NCBI GenBank assembly: GCA_023078555.1 | Contig: CM041199.1 | Span: forward strand, 10,155,943-10,219,942 | Length of the DNA stretch: 64,000 nucleotides | DNA from: Ulva prolifera | Taxonomy: Eukaryota > Chlorophyta > Ulvophyceae > Ulvales > Ulvaceae | Reading direction: 5' to 3' | Shown here: positions 48,092 to 61,294 of the stretch, one piece after another | Numbering within the stretch: position 1 is the first letter of the stretch | Layout: every line of letters begins with the position of its first letter | Position numbers and translations under genes: made by a program | Notes under the pieces: generated by a model | The model's database searches: none | What the model saw: only the letters and a program-made list of their open reading frames with translations | Told to the model about the DNA's origin: nothing

Positions 48092-50587
48092 ATGGACTTG
48101 GTTGTAGCCACGCAACCCCCCGCGCAGCAAAAGGTACATCGCGATCAACATTCCAAGATGTTGGGGGGTATGGGATGTCCATCATTCATTGCGTATTTTC
48201 TGCAGACACCATGGCGTGGTGTGGTGCAAAAGTGCACACTTTCCACCAACCCATGTGAATGGACTTGGTTGTAGCCACGCAACCCCCCGCGCAGCAAAAG
48301 GTACATCGCGATCAACATTCCAAGATGTTGGGGGGTATGGGATGTCCATCATTCATTGCGTATTTTCTGCAGACACCATGGCGTGGTGTGGTGCAAAAGT
48401 GCACACTTTTCACCAACCATGTGAATGGACTTGGTTGTAGCCACGCAACCCCCTGCGCAGCAAAAGGTACGTCGCCATCAACATTCCAAGATTTTGGGGG
48501 GTATGGGATGTCCATCATTCATTGCGTATTTTCTGCAGACACCATGGCGTGGTGTGGTGCAAAAGTGTACACTTTCCACCAACGCATGTGAATGGACTTG
48601 GTTGTAGCCACGCAACCCCCCGCGCAGCAAAAGGTACGTCGCCATCAACATTCCAAGATTTTGGGGGGTATGGGATGTCCATCATTCATTGCGTATTTTC
48701 TGCAGACACCATGGCGTGGTGTGGTGCAAAAGTGCACACTTTCCACCAACCCATGTGAATGGACTTGGTTGTAGCCACGCAACCCCCCGCGCAGCAAAAG
48801 GTACATCGCGATCAACATTCCAAGATGTTGGGGGGTATGGGATGTCCATCATTCATTGCGTATTTTCTGCAGACACCATGGCGTGGTGTGGTGCAAAAGT
48901 GCACACTTTTCACCAACCATGTGAATGGACTTGGTTGTAGCCACGCAACCCCCTGCGCATCAAAAGGTACGTCGCCATGAACATTCCAAGACGTTGGGGG
49001 GTATGGGATGATTATCATTCATTGCGTATTTTCTGCAGACACCATGGAGTGGTGTGGTGCAAAAGAGCACACTTTCCACCAACCCATGTGAATGGACTTG
49101 GTTGTAGCCACGCAACCCCCCGCGCATGAAAAGGTACGTCGCCATGAACATTCCAAGATGTTGGGGGGTATGGGATGATTATCGTTCATTGCATATTTGC
49201 TGCTGACTCCCAGGAGTGGCGTTGGGCAAAAGTGCACACTTTTCACCAACCATGTGAATGGACTTGGCTATAGACAAGCATACCCCCGCGCACCATAGGG
49301 AAGTTGCCAGAAACATCCTTTGATTCTGAAAGATCTAGGACGTCAAGTATGCATTGCACAGTTGTTGCTAACTCCCAGGAGTGGCGTGGAACAAAAGTGC
49401 ACACTTTTCACCAACCATGTGAATGGACTTGGTTGTAGCCACGCAACCCCCCGCGCAGCAAAAGGTACGTCGCCATCAACATTCCAAGATTTTGGGGGGT
49501 ATGGGATGTCCATCATTCATTGCGTATTTTCTGCAGACACCATGGCGTGGTGTGGTGCAAAAGTGCACACTTTCCACCAACCCATGTGAATGGACTTGGT
49601 TGTAGCCACGCAACCCCCCGCGCAGCAAAAGGTACATCGCGATCAACATTCCAAGATGTTGGGGGGTATGGGATGTCCATCATTCATTGCGTATTTTCTG
49701 CAGACACCATGGCGTGGTGTGGTGCAAAAGTGCACACTTTCCACCAACCCATGTGAATGGACTTGGTTGTAGCCACGCAACCCCCCGCGCAGCAAAAGGT
49801 ACATCGCGATCAACATTCCAAGATGTTGGGGGGTATGGGATGATTATCATTCATTGCATATTTGCTGGTGACTCCCAGGAGTGGCGTGGGGCAAAAGTGC
49901 ACACTTTTCACCAACCATGTGAATGGACTTGGCTATAGACAAGCATACCCCCGCGCACCATAGGGAAGTTGCCAGAAACATCCTTTGATTCTGAAAGATC
50001 TAGGACGTCAAGTATGCATTGCACAGTTGTTGCTAACTCCCAGGAGTGGCGTGGAACAAAAGTGCACACTTTTCACCAACCATGTGAATGGACTTGGTTG
50101 TAGCCACGCAACCCCCCGCGCAGCAAAAGGTACATCGCGATCAACATTCCAAGATTTTGGGGGGTATGGGATGTCCATCATTCATTGCGTATTTTCTGCA
50201 GACACCATGGCGTGGTGTGGTGCAAAAGTGCACACTTTCCACCAACCCATGTGAATGGACTTGGTTGTAGCCACGCAACCCCCCGCGCAGCAAAAGGTAC
50301 ATCGCGATCAACATTCCAAGATGTTGGGGGGTATGGGATGTCCATCATTCATTGCGTATTGTCTGCAGACACCATGGCGTGGTGTGGTGCAAAAGTGCAC
50401 ATTTTCCACCAACCCATGTGAATGGACTTGGTTGTACCCACGCACCCCCCGCGCAGCAAAAGGTACATCGCGATCAACATTCCAAGATTTTGGGGGGTAT
50501 GGGATGTCCATCATTCATTGCGTATTTTCTGCAGACACCATGGCGTGGTGTGGTGCAAAAGTGTACACTTTCCACCAACGCATGTGA
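48092..50587 (+). repeat. NruI-rich tract with X3 at 49258 and 49923
   Basis: This consists of NruI P monomers, CGCGCAGC/GATTTT monomers and two X3 monomers. Q monomers before X3 include TTTGCTGGTGACTCC (near 49,862), which recurs at about 50,860 and 52,525. The first GTATTGTCTGCAG monomer (50,255) and the first GTACCC/CCCCCCGCGCAGC chimeric monomer (50,422-50,587) lie at its right end. Confidence 0.72.
50255..50421 (+). repeat. GTATTGTCTGCAG variant (local expansion 50.2-59.9 kb)
   Basis: This is an NruI-type P monomer with TATTGTCTGCAG in place of TATTTTCTGCAG and CACATTTTCC in place of CACACTTTCC. The marker occurs in monomers starting near 50,255, 51,252, 52,916, 54,581, 55,579, 55,912, 56,745, 57,244, 57,743, 58,077, 58,910, 59,410 and 59,743, and I saw it nowhere else. 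It is therefore a young lineage spreading within one 10-kb part of the array. Confidence 0.85.
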
Positions 50588-52251
50588 ATGGACTTGGTTG
50601 TAGCCACGCAACCCCCCGCGCATCAAAAGGTACGTCGCCATGAACCTTCCAAGATGTTGGGGCGTATGGGATGATTATCGTTCATTGCATATTTGCTGCT
50701 GACTCCCAGGAGTGGCGTGGGGCAAAAGTGCACACTTTTCACCAACCATGTGAATGGACTTGGTTGTAGCCACGCAACCCCCCGCGCATGAAAAGGTACG
50801 TCGCCATGAACATTCCAAGATGTTGGGGGGTATGGGATGATTATCATTCATTGCATATTTGCTGGTGACTCCCAGGAGTGGCGTGGGGCAAAAGTGCACA
50901 CTTTTCACCAACCATGTGAATGGACTTGGCTATAGACAAGCATACCCCCGCGCACCATAGGGAAGTTGCCAGAAACATCCTTTGATTCTGAAAGATCTAG
51001 GACGTCAAGTATGCATTGCACAGTTGTTGCTAACTCCCAGGAGTGGCGTGGAACAAAAGTGCACACTTTTCACCAACCATGTGAATGGACTTGGTTGTAG
51101 CCACGCAACCCCCCGCGCAGCAAAAGGTACATCGCGATCAACATTCCAAGATTTTGGGGGGTATGGGATGTCCATCATTCATTGCGTATTTTCTGCAGAC
51201 ACCATGGCGTGGTGTGGTGCAAAAGTGCACACTTTCCACCAACCCATGTGAATGGACTTGGTTGTAGCCACGCAACCCCCCGCGCAGCAAAAGGTACATC
51301 GCGATCAACATTCCAAGATGTTGGGGGGTATGGGATGTCCATCATTCATTGCGTATTGTCTGCAGACACCATGGCGTGGTGTGGTGCAAAAGTGCACATT
51401 TTCCACCAACCCATGTGAATGGACTTGGTTGTACCCACGCACCCCCCGCGCAGCAAAAGGTACATCGCGATCAACATTCCAAGATTTTGGGGGGTATGGG
51501 ATGTCCATCATTCATTGCGTATTTTCTGCAGACACCATGGCGTGGTGTGGTGCAAAAGTGCACACTTTCCACCAACCCATGTGAATGGACTTGGTTGTAG
51601 CCACGCAACCCCCCGCGCAGCAAAAGGTACATCGCGATCAACATTCCAAGATGTTGGGGGGTATGGGATGTCCATCATTCATTGCGTATTTTCTGCAGAC
51701 ACCATGGCGTGGTGTGGTGCAAAAGTGCACACTTTCCACCAACCCATGTGAATGGACTTGGTTGTAGCCACGCAACCCCCCGCGCAGCAAAAGGTACATC
51801 GCGATCAACATTCCAAGATGTTGGGGGGTATGGGATGTCCATCATTCATTGCGTATTTTCTGCAGACACCATGGCGTGGTGTGGTGCAAAAGTGCACACT
51901 TTTCACCAACCATGTGAATGGACTTGGTTGTAGCCACGCAACCCCCCGCGCATCAAAAGGTACGTCCCCATGAACATTCAAAGATGTTGGGGGGTATGGG
52001 ATGTCCATCATTCATTGCGTATTTTCTGCAGACACCATGGAGTGGTGTGGTGCAAAAATGCACATTTTCCACCAACCCATGTGAATGGACTTGGTTGTAG
52101 CCACGCAACCCCCCGCGCAGCAAAAGGTACGTTGCCATCAACATTCCAAGATGTTGGGGGGTATGGGATGTCCATCATTCATTGCGTATTTTCTGCAGAC
52201 ACCATGGCGTGGTGTGGTGCAAAAGTGTACACTTTCCACCAACGCATGTGA
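50588..52251 (+). repeat. 1,664-bp 10-mer higher-order repeat, copy 1
   Basis: The ten monomers start with a Q monomer bearing the private GAACCTTCCAAG and GGGGCGTATGGG, followed by a CGCATGAAAAGG Q monomer and X3 at 50920. A GTATTGTCTGCAG monomer, the GTACCC/CAGC chimera and a GTCCCC/TTCAAAG monomer follow. All recur 1,664 bp downstream. Confidence 0.87.
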
Positions 52252-53915
52252 ATGGACTTGGTTGTAGCCACGCAACCCCCCGCGCATCAAAAGGTACGTC
52301 GCCATGAACCTTCCAAGATGTTGGGGCGTATGGGATGATTATCGTTCATTGCATATTTGCTGCTGACTCCCAGGAGTGGCGTGGGGCAAAAGTGCACACT
52401 TTTCACCAACCATGTGAATGGACTTGGTTGTAGCCACGCAACCCCCCGCGCATGAAAAGGTACGTCGCCATGAACATTCCAAGATGTTGGGGGGTATGGG
52501 ATGATTATCATTCATTGCATATTTGCTGGTGACTCCCAGGAGTGGCGTGGGGCAAAAGTGCACACTTTTCACCAACCATGTGAATGGACTTGGCTATAGA
52601 CAAGCATACCCCCGCGCACCATAGGGAAGTTGCCAGAAACATCCTTTGATTCTGAAAGATCTAGGACGTCAAGTATGCATTGCACAGTTGTTGCTAACTC
52701 CCAGGAGTGGCGTGGAACAAAAGTGCACACTTTTCACCAACCATGTGAATGGACTTGGTTGTAGCCACGCAACCCCCCGCGCAGCAAAAGGTACATCGCG
52801 ATCAACATTCCAAGATTTTGGGGGGTATGGGATGTCCATCATTCATTGCGTATTTTCTGCAGACACCATGGCGTGGTGTGGTGCAAAAGTGCACACTTTC
52901 CACCAACCCATGTGAATGGACTTGGTTGTAGCCACGCAACCCCCCGCGCAGCAAAAGGTACATCGCGATCAACATTCCAAGATGTTGGGGGGTATGGGAT
53001 GTCCATCATTCATTGCGTATTGTCTGCAGACACCATGGCGTGGTGTGGTGCAAAAGTGCACATTTTCCACCAACCCATGTGAATGGACTTGGTTGTACCC
53101 ACGCACCCCCCGCGCAGCAAAAGGTACATCGCGATCAACATTCCAAGATTTTGGGGGGTATGGGATGTCCATCATTCATTGCGTATTTTCTGCAGACACC
53201 ATGGCGTGGTGTGGTGCAAAAGTGCACACTTTCCACCAACCCATGTGAATGGACTTGGTTGTAGCCACGCAACCCCCCGCGCAGCAAAAGGTACATCGCG
53301 ATCAACATTCCAAGATGTTGGGGGGTATGGGATGTCCATCATTCATTGCGTATTTTCTGCAGACACCATGGCGTGGTGTGGTGCAAAAGTGCACACTTTC
53401 CACCAACCCATGTGAATGGACTTGGTTGTAGCCACGCAACCCCCCGCGCAGCAAAAGGTACATCGAGATCAACATTCCAAGATGTTGGGGGGTATGGGAT
53501 GTCCATCATTCATTGCGTATTTTCTGCAGACACCATGGCGTGGTGTGGTGCAAAAGTGCACACTTTTCACCAACCATGTGAATGGACTTGGTTGTAGCCA
53601 CGCAACCCCCTGCGCATCAAAAGGTACGTCCCCATGAACATTCAAAGATGTTGGGGGGTATGGGATGTCCATCATTCATTGCGTATTTTCTGCAGACACC
53701 ATGGAGTGGTGTGGTGCAAAAATGCACATTTTCCACCAACCCATGTGAATGGACTTGGTTGTAGCCACGCAACCCCCCGCGCAGCAAAAGGTACGTTGCC
53801 ATCAACATTCCAAGATGTTGGGGGGTATGGGATGTCCATCATTCATTGCGTATTTTCTGCAGACACCATGGCGTGGTGTGGTGCAAAAGTGTACACTTTC
53901 CACCAACGCATGTGA
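52252..53915 (+). repeat. 1,664-bp 10-mer higher-order repeat, copy 2
   Basis: This repeats copy 1 including the private GAACCTTCCAAG and GGGGCGTATGGG, with X3 at 52584. I saw two single-base differences: CATCGAGATC near 53,461, and CCCCCTGCGC near 53,606 where copy 1 has CCCCCCGCGC. The next 9-10 monomers diverge in order. Confidence 0.87.
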
Positions 53916-55411
53916 ATGGACTTGGTTGTAGCCACGCAACCCCCCGCGCATCAAAAGGTACATCGCCATCAACATTCCAAGATGTTGGGGGGTATGGGAT
54001 GTCCATCATTCATTGCGTATTTTCTGCAGACACCATGGAGTGGTGTGGTGCAAAAGTGTACACTTTCCACCAACCCATGTGAATGGACTTGGTTGTAGCC
54101 ACGCAACCCCCCGCGCATGAAAAGGTACGTCGCCATGAACATTCCAAGATGTTGGGGGGTATGGGATGATTATCGTTCATTGCATATTTGCTGCTGACTC
54201 CCAGGAGTGGCGTTGGGCAAAAGTGCACACTTTTCACCAACCATGTGAATGGACTTGGCTATAGACAAGCATACCCCCGCGCACCATAGGGAAGTTGCCA
54301 GAAACATCCTTTGATTCTGAAAGATCTAGGACGTCAAGTATGCATTGCACAGTTGTTGCTAACTCCCAGGAGTGGCGTGGAACAAAAGTGCACACTTTTC
54401 ACCAACCATGTGAATGGACTTGGTTGTAGCCACGCAACCCCCCGCGCAGCAAAAGGTACATCGCGATCAACATTCCAAGATTTTGGGGGGTATGGGATGT
54501 CCATCATTCATTGCGTATTTTCTGCAGACACCATGGCGTGGTGTGGTGCAAAAGTGCACACTTTCCACCAACCCATGTGAATGGACTTGGTTGTAGCCAC
54601 GCAACCCCCCGCGCAGCAAAAGGTACATCGCGATCAACATTCCAAGATGTTGGGGGGTATGGGATGTCCATCATTCATTGCGTATTGTCTGCAGACACCA
54701 TGGCGTGGTGTGGTGCAAAAGTGCACATTTTCCACCAACCCATGTGAATGGACTTGGTTGTACCCACGCACCCCCTGCGCATCAAAAGGTACGTCGCCGT
54801 CAACATTCCAAGATGTTGGAGGGTATGGGATGTCCATCATTCATTGCGTATTTTCTGCAGACACCATGGAGTGGTGTGGTGCAAAAATGCACATTTTCCA
54901 CCAACCCATGTGAATGGACTTGGTTGTAGCCACGCAACCCCCCGCGCAGCAAAAGGTACGTCCCCATGAACATTCAAAGATGTTGGGGGGTATGGGATGT
55001 CCATCATCCATTGCGTATTTTCTGCAGACACCATGGAGTGGTGTGGTGCAAAAGAGCACACTTTCCACCAACCCATGTGAATGGACTTGGTTGTAGCCAC
55101 GCAACCCCCCGCGCATGAAAAGGTACGTCGCCATGAACATTCCAAGATGTTGGGGGGTATGGGATGATTATCGTTCATTGCATATTTGCTGCTGACTCCC
55201 AGGAGTGGCGTTGGGCAAAAGTGCACACTTTTCACCAACCATGTGAATGGACTTGGCTATAGACAAGCATACCCCCGCGCACCATAGGGAAGTTGCCAGA
55301 AACATCCTTTGATTCTGAAAGATCTAGGACGTCAAGTATGCATTGCACAGTTGTTGCTAACTCCCAGGAGTGGCGTGGAACAAAAGTGCACACTTTTCAC
55401 CAACCATGTGA
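53916..55411 (+). repeat. Mixed tract with X3 at 54249 and 55247
   Basis: Two X3 monomers lie 998 bp apart, each preceded by a CGCATGAAAAGG Q monomer with TATCGTTC and GCGTTGGGC. Between them are NruI P monomers, a GTATTGTCTGCAG monomer, an ACCC-CTGCG monomer (54,748) and a GTCCCC/TTCAAAG monomer (54,914). This is the last X-containing stretch before a long X-free zone. Confidence 0.72.
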
Positions 55412-56744
55412 ATGGACTTGGTTGTAGCCACGCAACCCCCCGCGCAGCAAAAGGTACATCGCGATCAACATTCCAAGATTTTGGGGGGTATGGGATGTCC
55501 ATCATTCATTGCGTATTTTCTGCAGACACCATGGCGTGGTGTGGTGCAAAAGTGCACACTTTCCACCAACCCATGTGAATGGACTTGGTTGTAGCCACGC
55601 AACCCCCCGCGCAGCAAAAGGTACATCGCGATCAACATTCCAAGATGTTGGGGGGTATGGGATGTCCATCATTCATTGCGTATTGTCTGCAGACACCATG
55701 GCGTGGTGTGGTGCAAAAGTGCACATTTTCCACCAACCCATGTGAATGGACTTGGTTGTACCCACGCACCCCCCGCGCAGCAAAAGGTACATCGCGATCA
55801 ACATTCCAAGATTTTGGGGGGTATGGGATGTCCATCATTCATTGCGTATTTTCTGCAGACACCATGGCGTGGTGTGGTGCAAAAGTGCACACTTTCCACC
55901 AACCCATGTGAATGGACTTGGTTGTAGCCACGCAACCCCCCGCGCAGCAAAAGGTACATCGCGATCAACATTCCAAGATGTTGGGGGGTATGGGATGTCC
56001 ATCATTCATTGCGTATTGTCTGCAGACACCATGGCGTGGTGTGGTGCAAAAGTGCACATTTTCCACCAACCCATGTGAATGGACTTGGTTGTACCCACGC
56101 ACCCCCTGCGCATCAAAAGGTACGTCGCCGTCAACATTCCAAGATGTTGGAGGGTATGGGATGTCCATCATTCATTGCGTATTTTCTGCAGACACCATGG
56201 AGTGGTGTGGTGCAAAAATGCACATTTTCCACCAACCCATGTGAATGGACTTGGTTGTAGCCACGCAACCCCCCGCGCAGCAAAAGGTACGTCCCCATGA
56301 ACATTCAAAGATGTTGGGGGGTATGGGATGTCCATCATCCATTGCGTATTTTCTGCAGACACCATGGAGTGGTGTGGTGCAAAAGAGCACACTTTCCACC
56401 AACCCATGTGAATGGACTTGGTTGTAGCCACGCAACCCCCCGCGCATCAAAAGGTACGTCGCCATGAATATTCCAAGATGTTGGGGGGTATGGGATGATT
56501 ATCGTTCATTGCATATTTGCTGCTGACTCCCAGGAGTGGCGTGGGGCAAAAGTGCACACTTTTCACCAACCATGTGAATGGACTTGGTTGTAGCCACGCA
56601 ACCCCCCGCGCAGCAAAAGGTACGTCGCCATCAACATTCCAAGATTTTGGGGGGTATGGGATGTCCATCATTCATTGCGTATTTTCTGCAGACACCATGG
56701 CGTGGTGTGGTGCAAAAGTTCACACTTTCCACCAACCCATGTGA

Positions 56745-57742
56745 ATGGACTTGGTTGTAGCCACGCAACCCCCCGCGCAGCAAAAGGTACATCGCGATCA
56801 ACATTCCAAGATGTTGGGGGGTATGGGATGTCCATCATTCATTGCGTATTGTCTGCAGACACCATGGCGTGGTGTGGTGCAAAAGTGCACATTTTCCACC
56901 AACCCATGTGAATGGACTTGGTTGTACCCACGCACCCCCCGCGCAGCAAAAGGTACATCGCGATCAACATTCCAAGATTTTGGGGGGTATGGGATGTCCA
57001 TCATTCATTGCGTATTTTCTGCAGACACCATGGCGTGGTGTGGTGCAAAAGTGCACACTTTCCACCAACCCATGTGAATGGACTTGGTTGTACCCACGCA
57101 CCCCCCGCGCAGCAAAAGGTACATCGCGATCAACATTCCAAGATTTTGGGGGGTATGGGATGTCCATCATTCATTGCGTATTTTCTGCAGACACCATGGC
57201 GTGGTGTGGTGCAAAAGTGCACACTTTCCACCAACCCATGTGAATGGACTTGGTTGTAGCCACGCAACCCCCCGCGCAGCAAAAGGTACATCGCGATCAA
57301 CATTCCAAGATGTTGGGGGGTATGGGATGTCCATCATTCATTGCGTATTGTCTGCAGACACCATGGCGTGGTGTGGTGCAAAAGTGCACATTTTCCACCA
57401 ACCCATGTGAATGGACTTGGTTGTACCCACGCACCCCCCGCGCAGCAAAAGGTACATCGCGATCAACATTCCAAGATTTTGGGGGGTATGGGATGTCCAT
57501 CATTCATTGCGTATTTTCTGCAGACACCATGGCGTGGTGTGGTGCAAAAGTGCACACTTTCCACCAACCCATGTGAATGGACTTGGTTGTACCCACGCAC
57601 CCCCCGCGCAGCAAAAGGTACATCGCGATCAACATTCCAAGATTTTGGGGGGTATGGGATGTCCATCATTCATTGCGTATTTTCTGCAGACACCATGGCG
57701 TGGTGTGGTGCAAAAGTGCACACTTTCCACCAACCCATGTGA
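56745..57742 (+). repeat. 499-bp trimer in two matching tandem copies
   Basis: 56,745-57,243 and 57,244-57,742 match in all markers compared. Each consists of an NruI/GTATTGTCTGCAG monomer followed by two GTACCC/CCCCCCGCGCAGC/GATTTT P monomers. A third copy begins at 57,743 but breaks into a GTCCCC/TTCAAAG monomer at 57,910. No X is involved, so trimers can also arise from ordinary monomers. Confidence 0.83.
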
Positions 57743-59409
57743 ATGGACTTGGTTGTAGCCACGCAACCCCCCGCGCAGCAAAAGGTACATCGCGATCAAC
57801 ATTCCAAGATGTTGGGGGGTATGGGATGTCCATCATTCATTGCGTATTGTCTGCAGACACCATGGCGTGGTGTGGTGCAAAAGTGCACATTTTCCACCAA
57901 CCCATGTGAATGGACTTGGTTGTAGCCACGCAACCCCCCGCGCAGCAAAAGGTACGTCCCCATGAACATTCAAAGATGTTGGGGGGTATGGGATGTCCAT
58001 CATTCATTGCGTATTTTCTGCAGACACCATGGCGTGGTGTGGTGCAAAAGTGCACACTTTCCACCAACCCATGTGAATGGACTTGGTTGTAGCCACGCAA
58101 CCCCCCGCGCAGCAAAAGGTACATCGCGATCAACATTCCAAGATGTTGGGGGGTATGGGATGTCCATCATTCATTGCGTATTGTCTGCAGACACCATGGC
58201 GTGGTGTGGTGCAAAAGTGCACATTTTCCACCAACCCATGTGAATGGACTTGGTTGTACCCACGCACCCCCTGCGCATCAAAAGGTACGTCGCCGTCAAC
58301 ATTCCAAGATGTTGGAGGGTATGGGATGTCCATCATTCATTGCGTATTTTCTGCAGACACCATGGAGTGGTGTGGTGCAAAAATGCACATTTTCCACCAA
58401 CCCATGTGAATGGACTTGGTTGTAGCCACGCAACCCCCCGCGCAGCAAAAGGTACGTCCCCATGAACATTCAAAGATGTTGGGGGGTATGGGATGTCCAT
58501 CATCCATTGCGTATTTTCTGCAGACACCATGGAGTGGTGTGGTGCAAAAGAGCACACTTTCCACCAACCCATGTGAATGGACTTGGTTGTAGCCACGCAA
58601 CCCCCCGCGCATCAAAAGGTACGTCGCCATGAATATTCCAAGATGTTGGGGGGTATGGGATGATTATCGTTCATTGCATATTTGCTGCTGACTCCCAGGA
58701 GTGGCGTGGGGCAAAAGTGCACACTTTTCACCAACCATGTGAATGGACTTGGTTGTAGCCACGCAACCCCCCGCGCAGCAAAAGGTACGTCGCCATCAAC
58801 ATTCCAAGATTTTGGGGGGTATGGGATGTCCATCATTCATTGCGTATTTTCTGCAGACACCATGGCGTGGTGTGGTGCAAAAGTTCACACTTTCCACCAA
58901 CCCATGTGAATGGACTTGGTTGTAGCCACGCAACCCCCCGCGCAGCAAAAGGTACATCGCGATCAACATTCCAAGATGTTGGGGGGTATGGGATGTCCAT
59001 CATTCATTGCGTATTGTCTGCAGACACCATGGCGTGGTGTGGTGCAAAAGTGCACATTTTCCACCAACCCATGTGAATGGACTTGGTTGTACCCACGCAC
59101 CCCCCGCGCAGCAAAAGGTACATCGCGATCAACATTCCAAGATTTTGGGGGGTATGGGATGTCCATCATTCATTGCGTATTTTCTGCAGACACCATGGCG
59201 TGGTGTGGTGCAAAAGTGCACACTTTCCACCAACCCATGTGAATGGACTTGGTTGTAGCCACGCAACCCCCCGCGCAGCAAAAGGTACATCGCGATCAAC
59301 ATTCCAAGATTTTGGGGGGTATGGGATGTCCATCATTCATTGCGTATTTTCTGCAGACACCATGGCGTGGTGTGGTGCAAAAGTGCACACTTTCCACCAA
59401 CCCATGTGA

Positions 59410-60075
59410 ATGGACTTGGTTGTAGCCACGCAACCCCCCGCGCAGCAAAAGGTACATCGCGATCAACATTCCAAGATGTTGGGGGGTATGGGATGTCCAT
59501 CATTCATTGCGTATTGTCTGCAGACACCATGGCGTGGTGTGGTGCAAAAGTGCACATTTTCCACCAACCCATGTGAATGGACTTGGTTGTACCCACGCAC
59601 CCCCCGCGCAGCAAAAGGTACATCGCGATCAACATTCCAAGATTTTGGGGGGTATGGGATGTCCATCATTCATTGCGTATTTTCTGCAGACACCATGGCG
59701 TGGTGTGGTGCAAAAGTGCACACTTTCCACCAACCCATGTGAATGGACTTGGTTGTAGCCACGCAACCCCCCGCGCAGCAAAAGGTACATCGCGATCAAC
59801 ATTCCAAGATGTTGGGGGGTATGGGATGTCCATCATTCATTGCGTATTGTCTGCAGACACCATGGCGTGGTGTGGTGCAAAAGTGCACATTTTCCACCAA
59901 CCCATGTGAATGGACTTGGTTGTACCCACGCACCCCCCGCGCAGCAAAAGGTACATCGCGATCAACATTCCAAGATTTTGGGGGGTATGGGATGTCCATC
60001 ATTCATTGCGTATTTTCTGCAGACACCATGGCGTGGTGTGGTGCAAAAGTGCACACTTTCCACCAACCCATGTGA
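59410..60075 (+). repeat. 333-bp dimer in two matching tandem copies
   Basis: 59,410-59,742 and 59,743-60,075 are matching dimers of an NruI/GTATTGTCTGCAG monomer and a GTACCC/GATTTT monomer. A third NruI monomer at 60,076 has reverted to TATTTTCTGCAG, so the expansion ends there. The dimer is the trimer of 56,745 less one GTACCC monomer. Confidence 0.82.
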
Positions 60076-60741
60076 ATGGACTTGGTTGTAGCCACGCAAC
60101 CCCCCGCGCAGCAAAAGGTACATCGCGATCAACATTCCAAGATGTTGGGGGGTATGGGATGTCCATCATTCATTGCGTATTTTCTGCAGACACCATGGCG
60201 TGGTGTGGTGCAAAAGTGCACATTTTCCACCAACCCATGTGAATGGACTTGGTTGTACCCACGCACCCCCTGCGCATCAAAAGGTACGTCGCCGTCAACA
60301 TTCCAAGATGTTGGAGGGTATGGGATGTCCATCATTCATTGCGTATTTTCTGCAGACACCATGGAGTGGTGTGGTGCAAAAATGCACATTTTCCACCAAC
60401 CCATGTGAATGGACTTGGTTGTAGCCACGCAACCCCCCGCGCAGCAAAAGGTACGTCCCCATGAACATTCAAAGATGTTGGGGGGTATGGGATGATTATC
60501 GTTCATTGCATATTTGCTGCTGACTCCCAGGAGTGGCGTGGGGCAAAAGTGCACACTTTTCACCAACCATGTGAATGGACTTGGTTGTAGCCACGCAACC
60601 CCCCGCGCAGCAAAAGGTACGTCGCCATCAACATTCCAAGATTTTGGGGGGTATGGGATGTCCATCATTCATTGCGTATTTTCTGCAGACACCATGGCGT
60701 GGTGTGGTGCAAAAGTTCACACTTTCCACCAACCCATGTGA

Positions 60742-60778
60742 ATGGACTTGGTTGTAGCCACGCATTGGCTATAGACAA
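60742..60778 (+). repeat. Rearranged X start with 17-bp insertion, copy 1
   Basis: The X monomer normally starts ATGGACTTGGCTATAG. Here it starts ATGGACTTGG, then TTGTAGCCACGCATTGG, then CTATAGACAAGC. The extra bases equal the start of an ordinary monomer (through CCACGCA) rejoined to the TTGG of X. This looks like a template switch or an out-of-register end joining with almost no junction homology. Confidence 0.88.
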
Positions 60779-61257
60779 GCATACCCCCGCGCACCATAGG
60801 GAAGTTGCCAGAAACATCCTTTGATTCTGAAAGATCTAGGACGTCAAGTATGCATTGCACAGTTGTTGCTAACTCCCAGGAGTGGCGTGGAACAAAAGTG
60901 CACACTTTTCACCAACCATGTGAATGGACTTGGTTGTAGCCACGCAACCCCCCGCGCAGCAAAAGGTACGTCGCCATCAACATTCCAAGATTTTGGGGGG
61001 TATGGGATGTCTATCATTCATTGCGTATTTTCTGCAGACACCATGGCGTGGTGTGGTGCAAAAGTGCACACTTTCCACCAACCCATGTGAATGGACTTGG
61101 TTGTAGCCACGCAACCCCCCGCGCAGCAAAAGGTACATCGCGATCAACATTCCAAGATGTTGGGGGGTATGGGATGTCCATCATTCATTGCGTATTTTCT
61201 GCAGACACCATGGCGTGGTGTGGTGCAAAAGTGCACATTTTCCACCAACCCATGTGA

Positions 61258-61294
61258 ATGGACTTGGTTGTAGCCACGCATTGGCTATAGACAA
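61258..61294 (+). repeat. Rearranged X start with 17-bp insertion, copy 2
   Basis: This is the same 17-bp insertion as at 60,742. The X-to-X distance from copy 1 is 516 bp, that is 499 plus 17, so the insertion moved with a trimer duplication. Upstream it is preceded by an NruI P monomer with CACATTTTCC rather than the GTTCACAC monomer seen before copies 1 and 3. Confidence 0.88.

Larger units (their letters stand above)
55412..60741 (+). repeat. X-free zone of about 32 monomers
   Basis: No X monomer occurs between the X3 copies at 55247 and 60742, the longest such gap in the window. The zone is mostly NruI P monomers, half of them with GTATTGTCTGCAG, alternating with GTACCC/CCCCCCGCGCAGC/GATTTT monomers. 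It holds short young tandem units (499 and 333 bp) and a 2,165-bp duplication (55,912-57,077 against 58,077-59,242). Two Q monomers with GAATATTCCAAG (near 56,466 and 58,631) are private to that duplication, with a related copy near 62,496. Confidence 0.85.
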
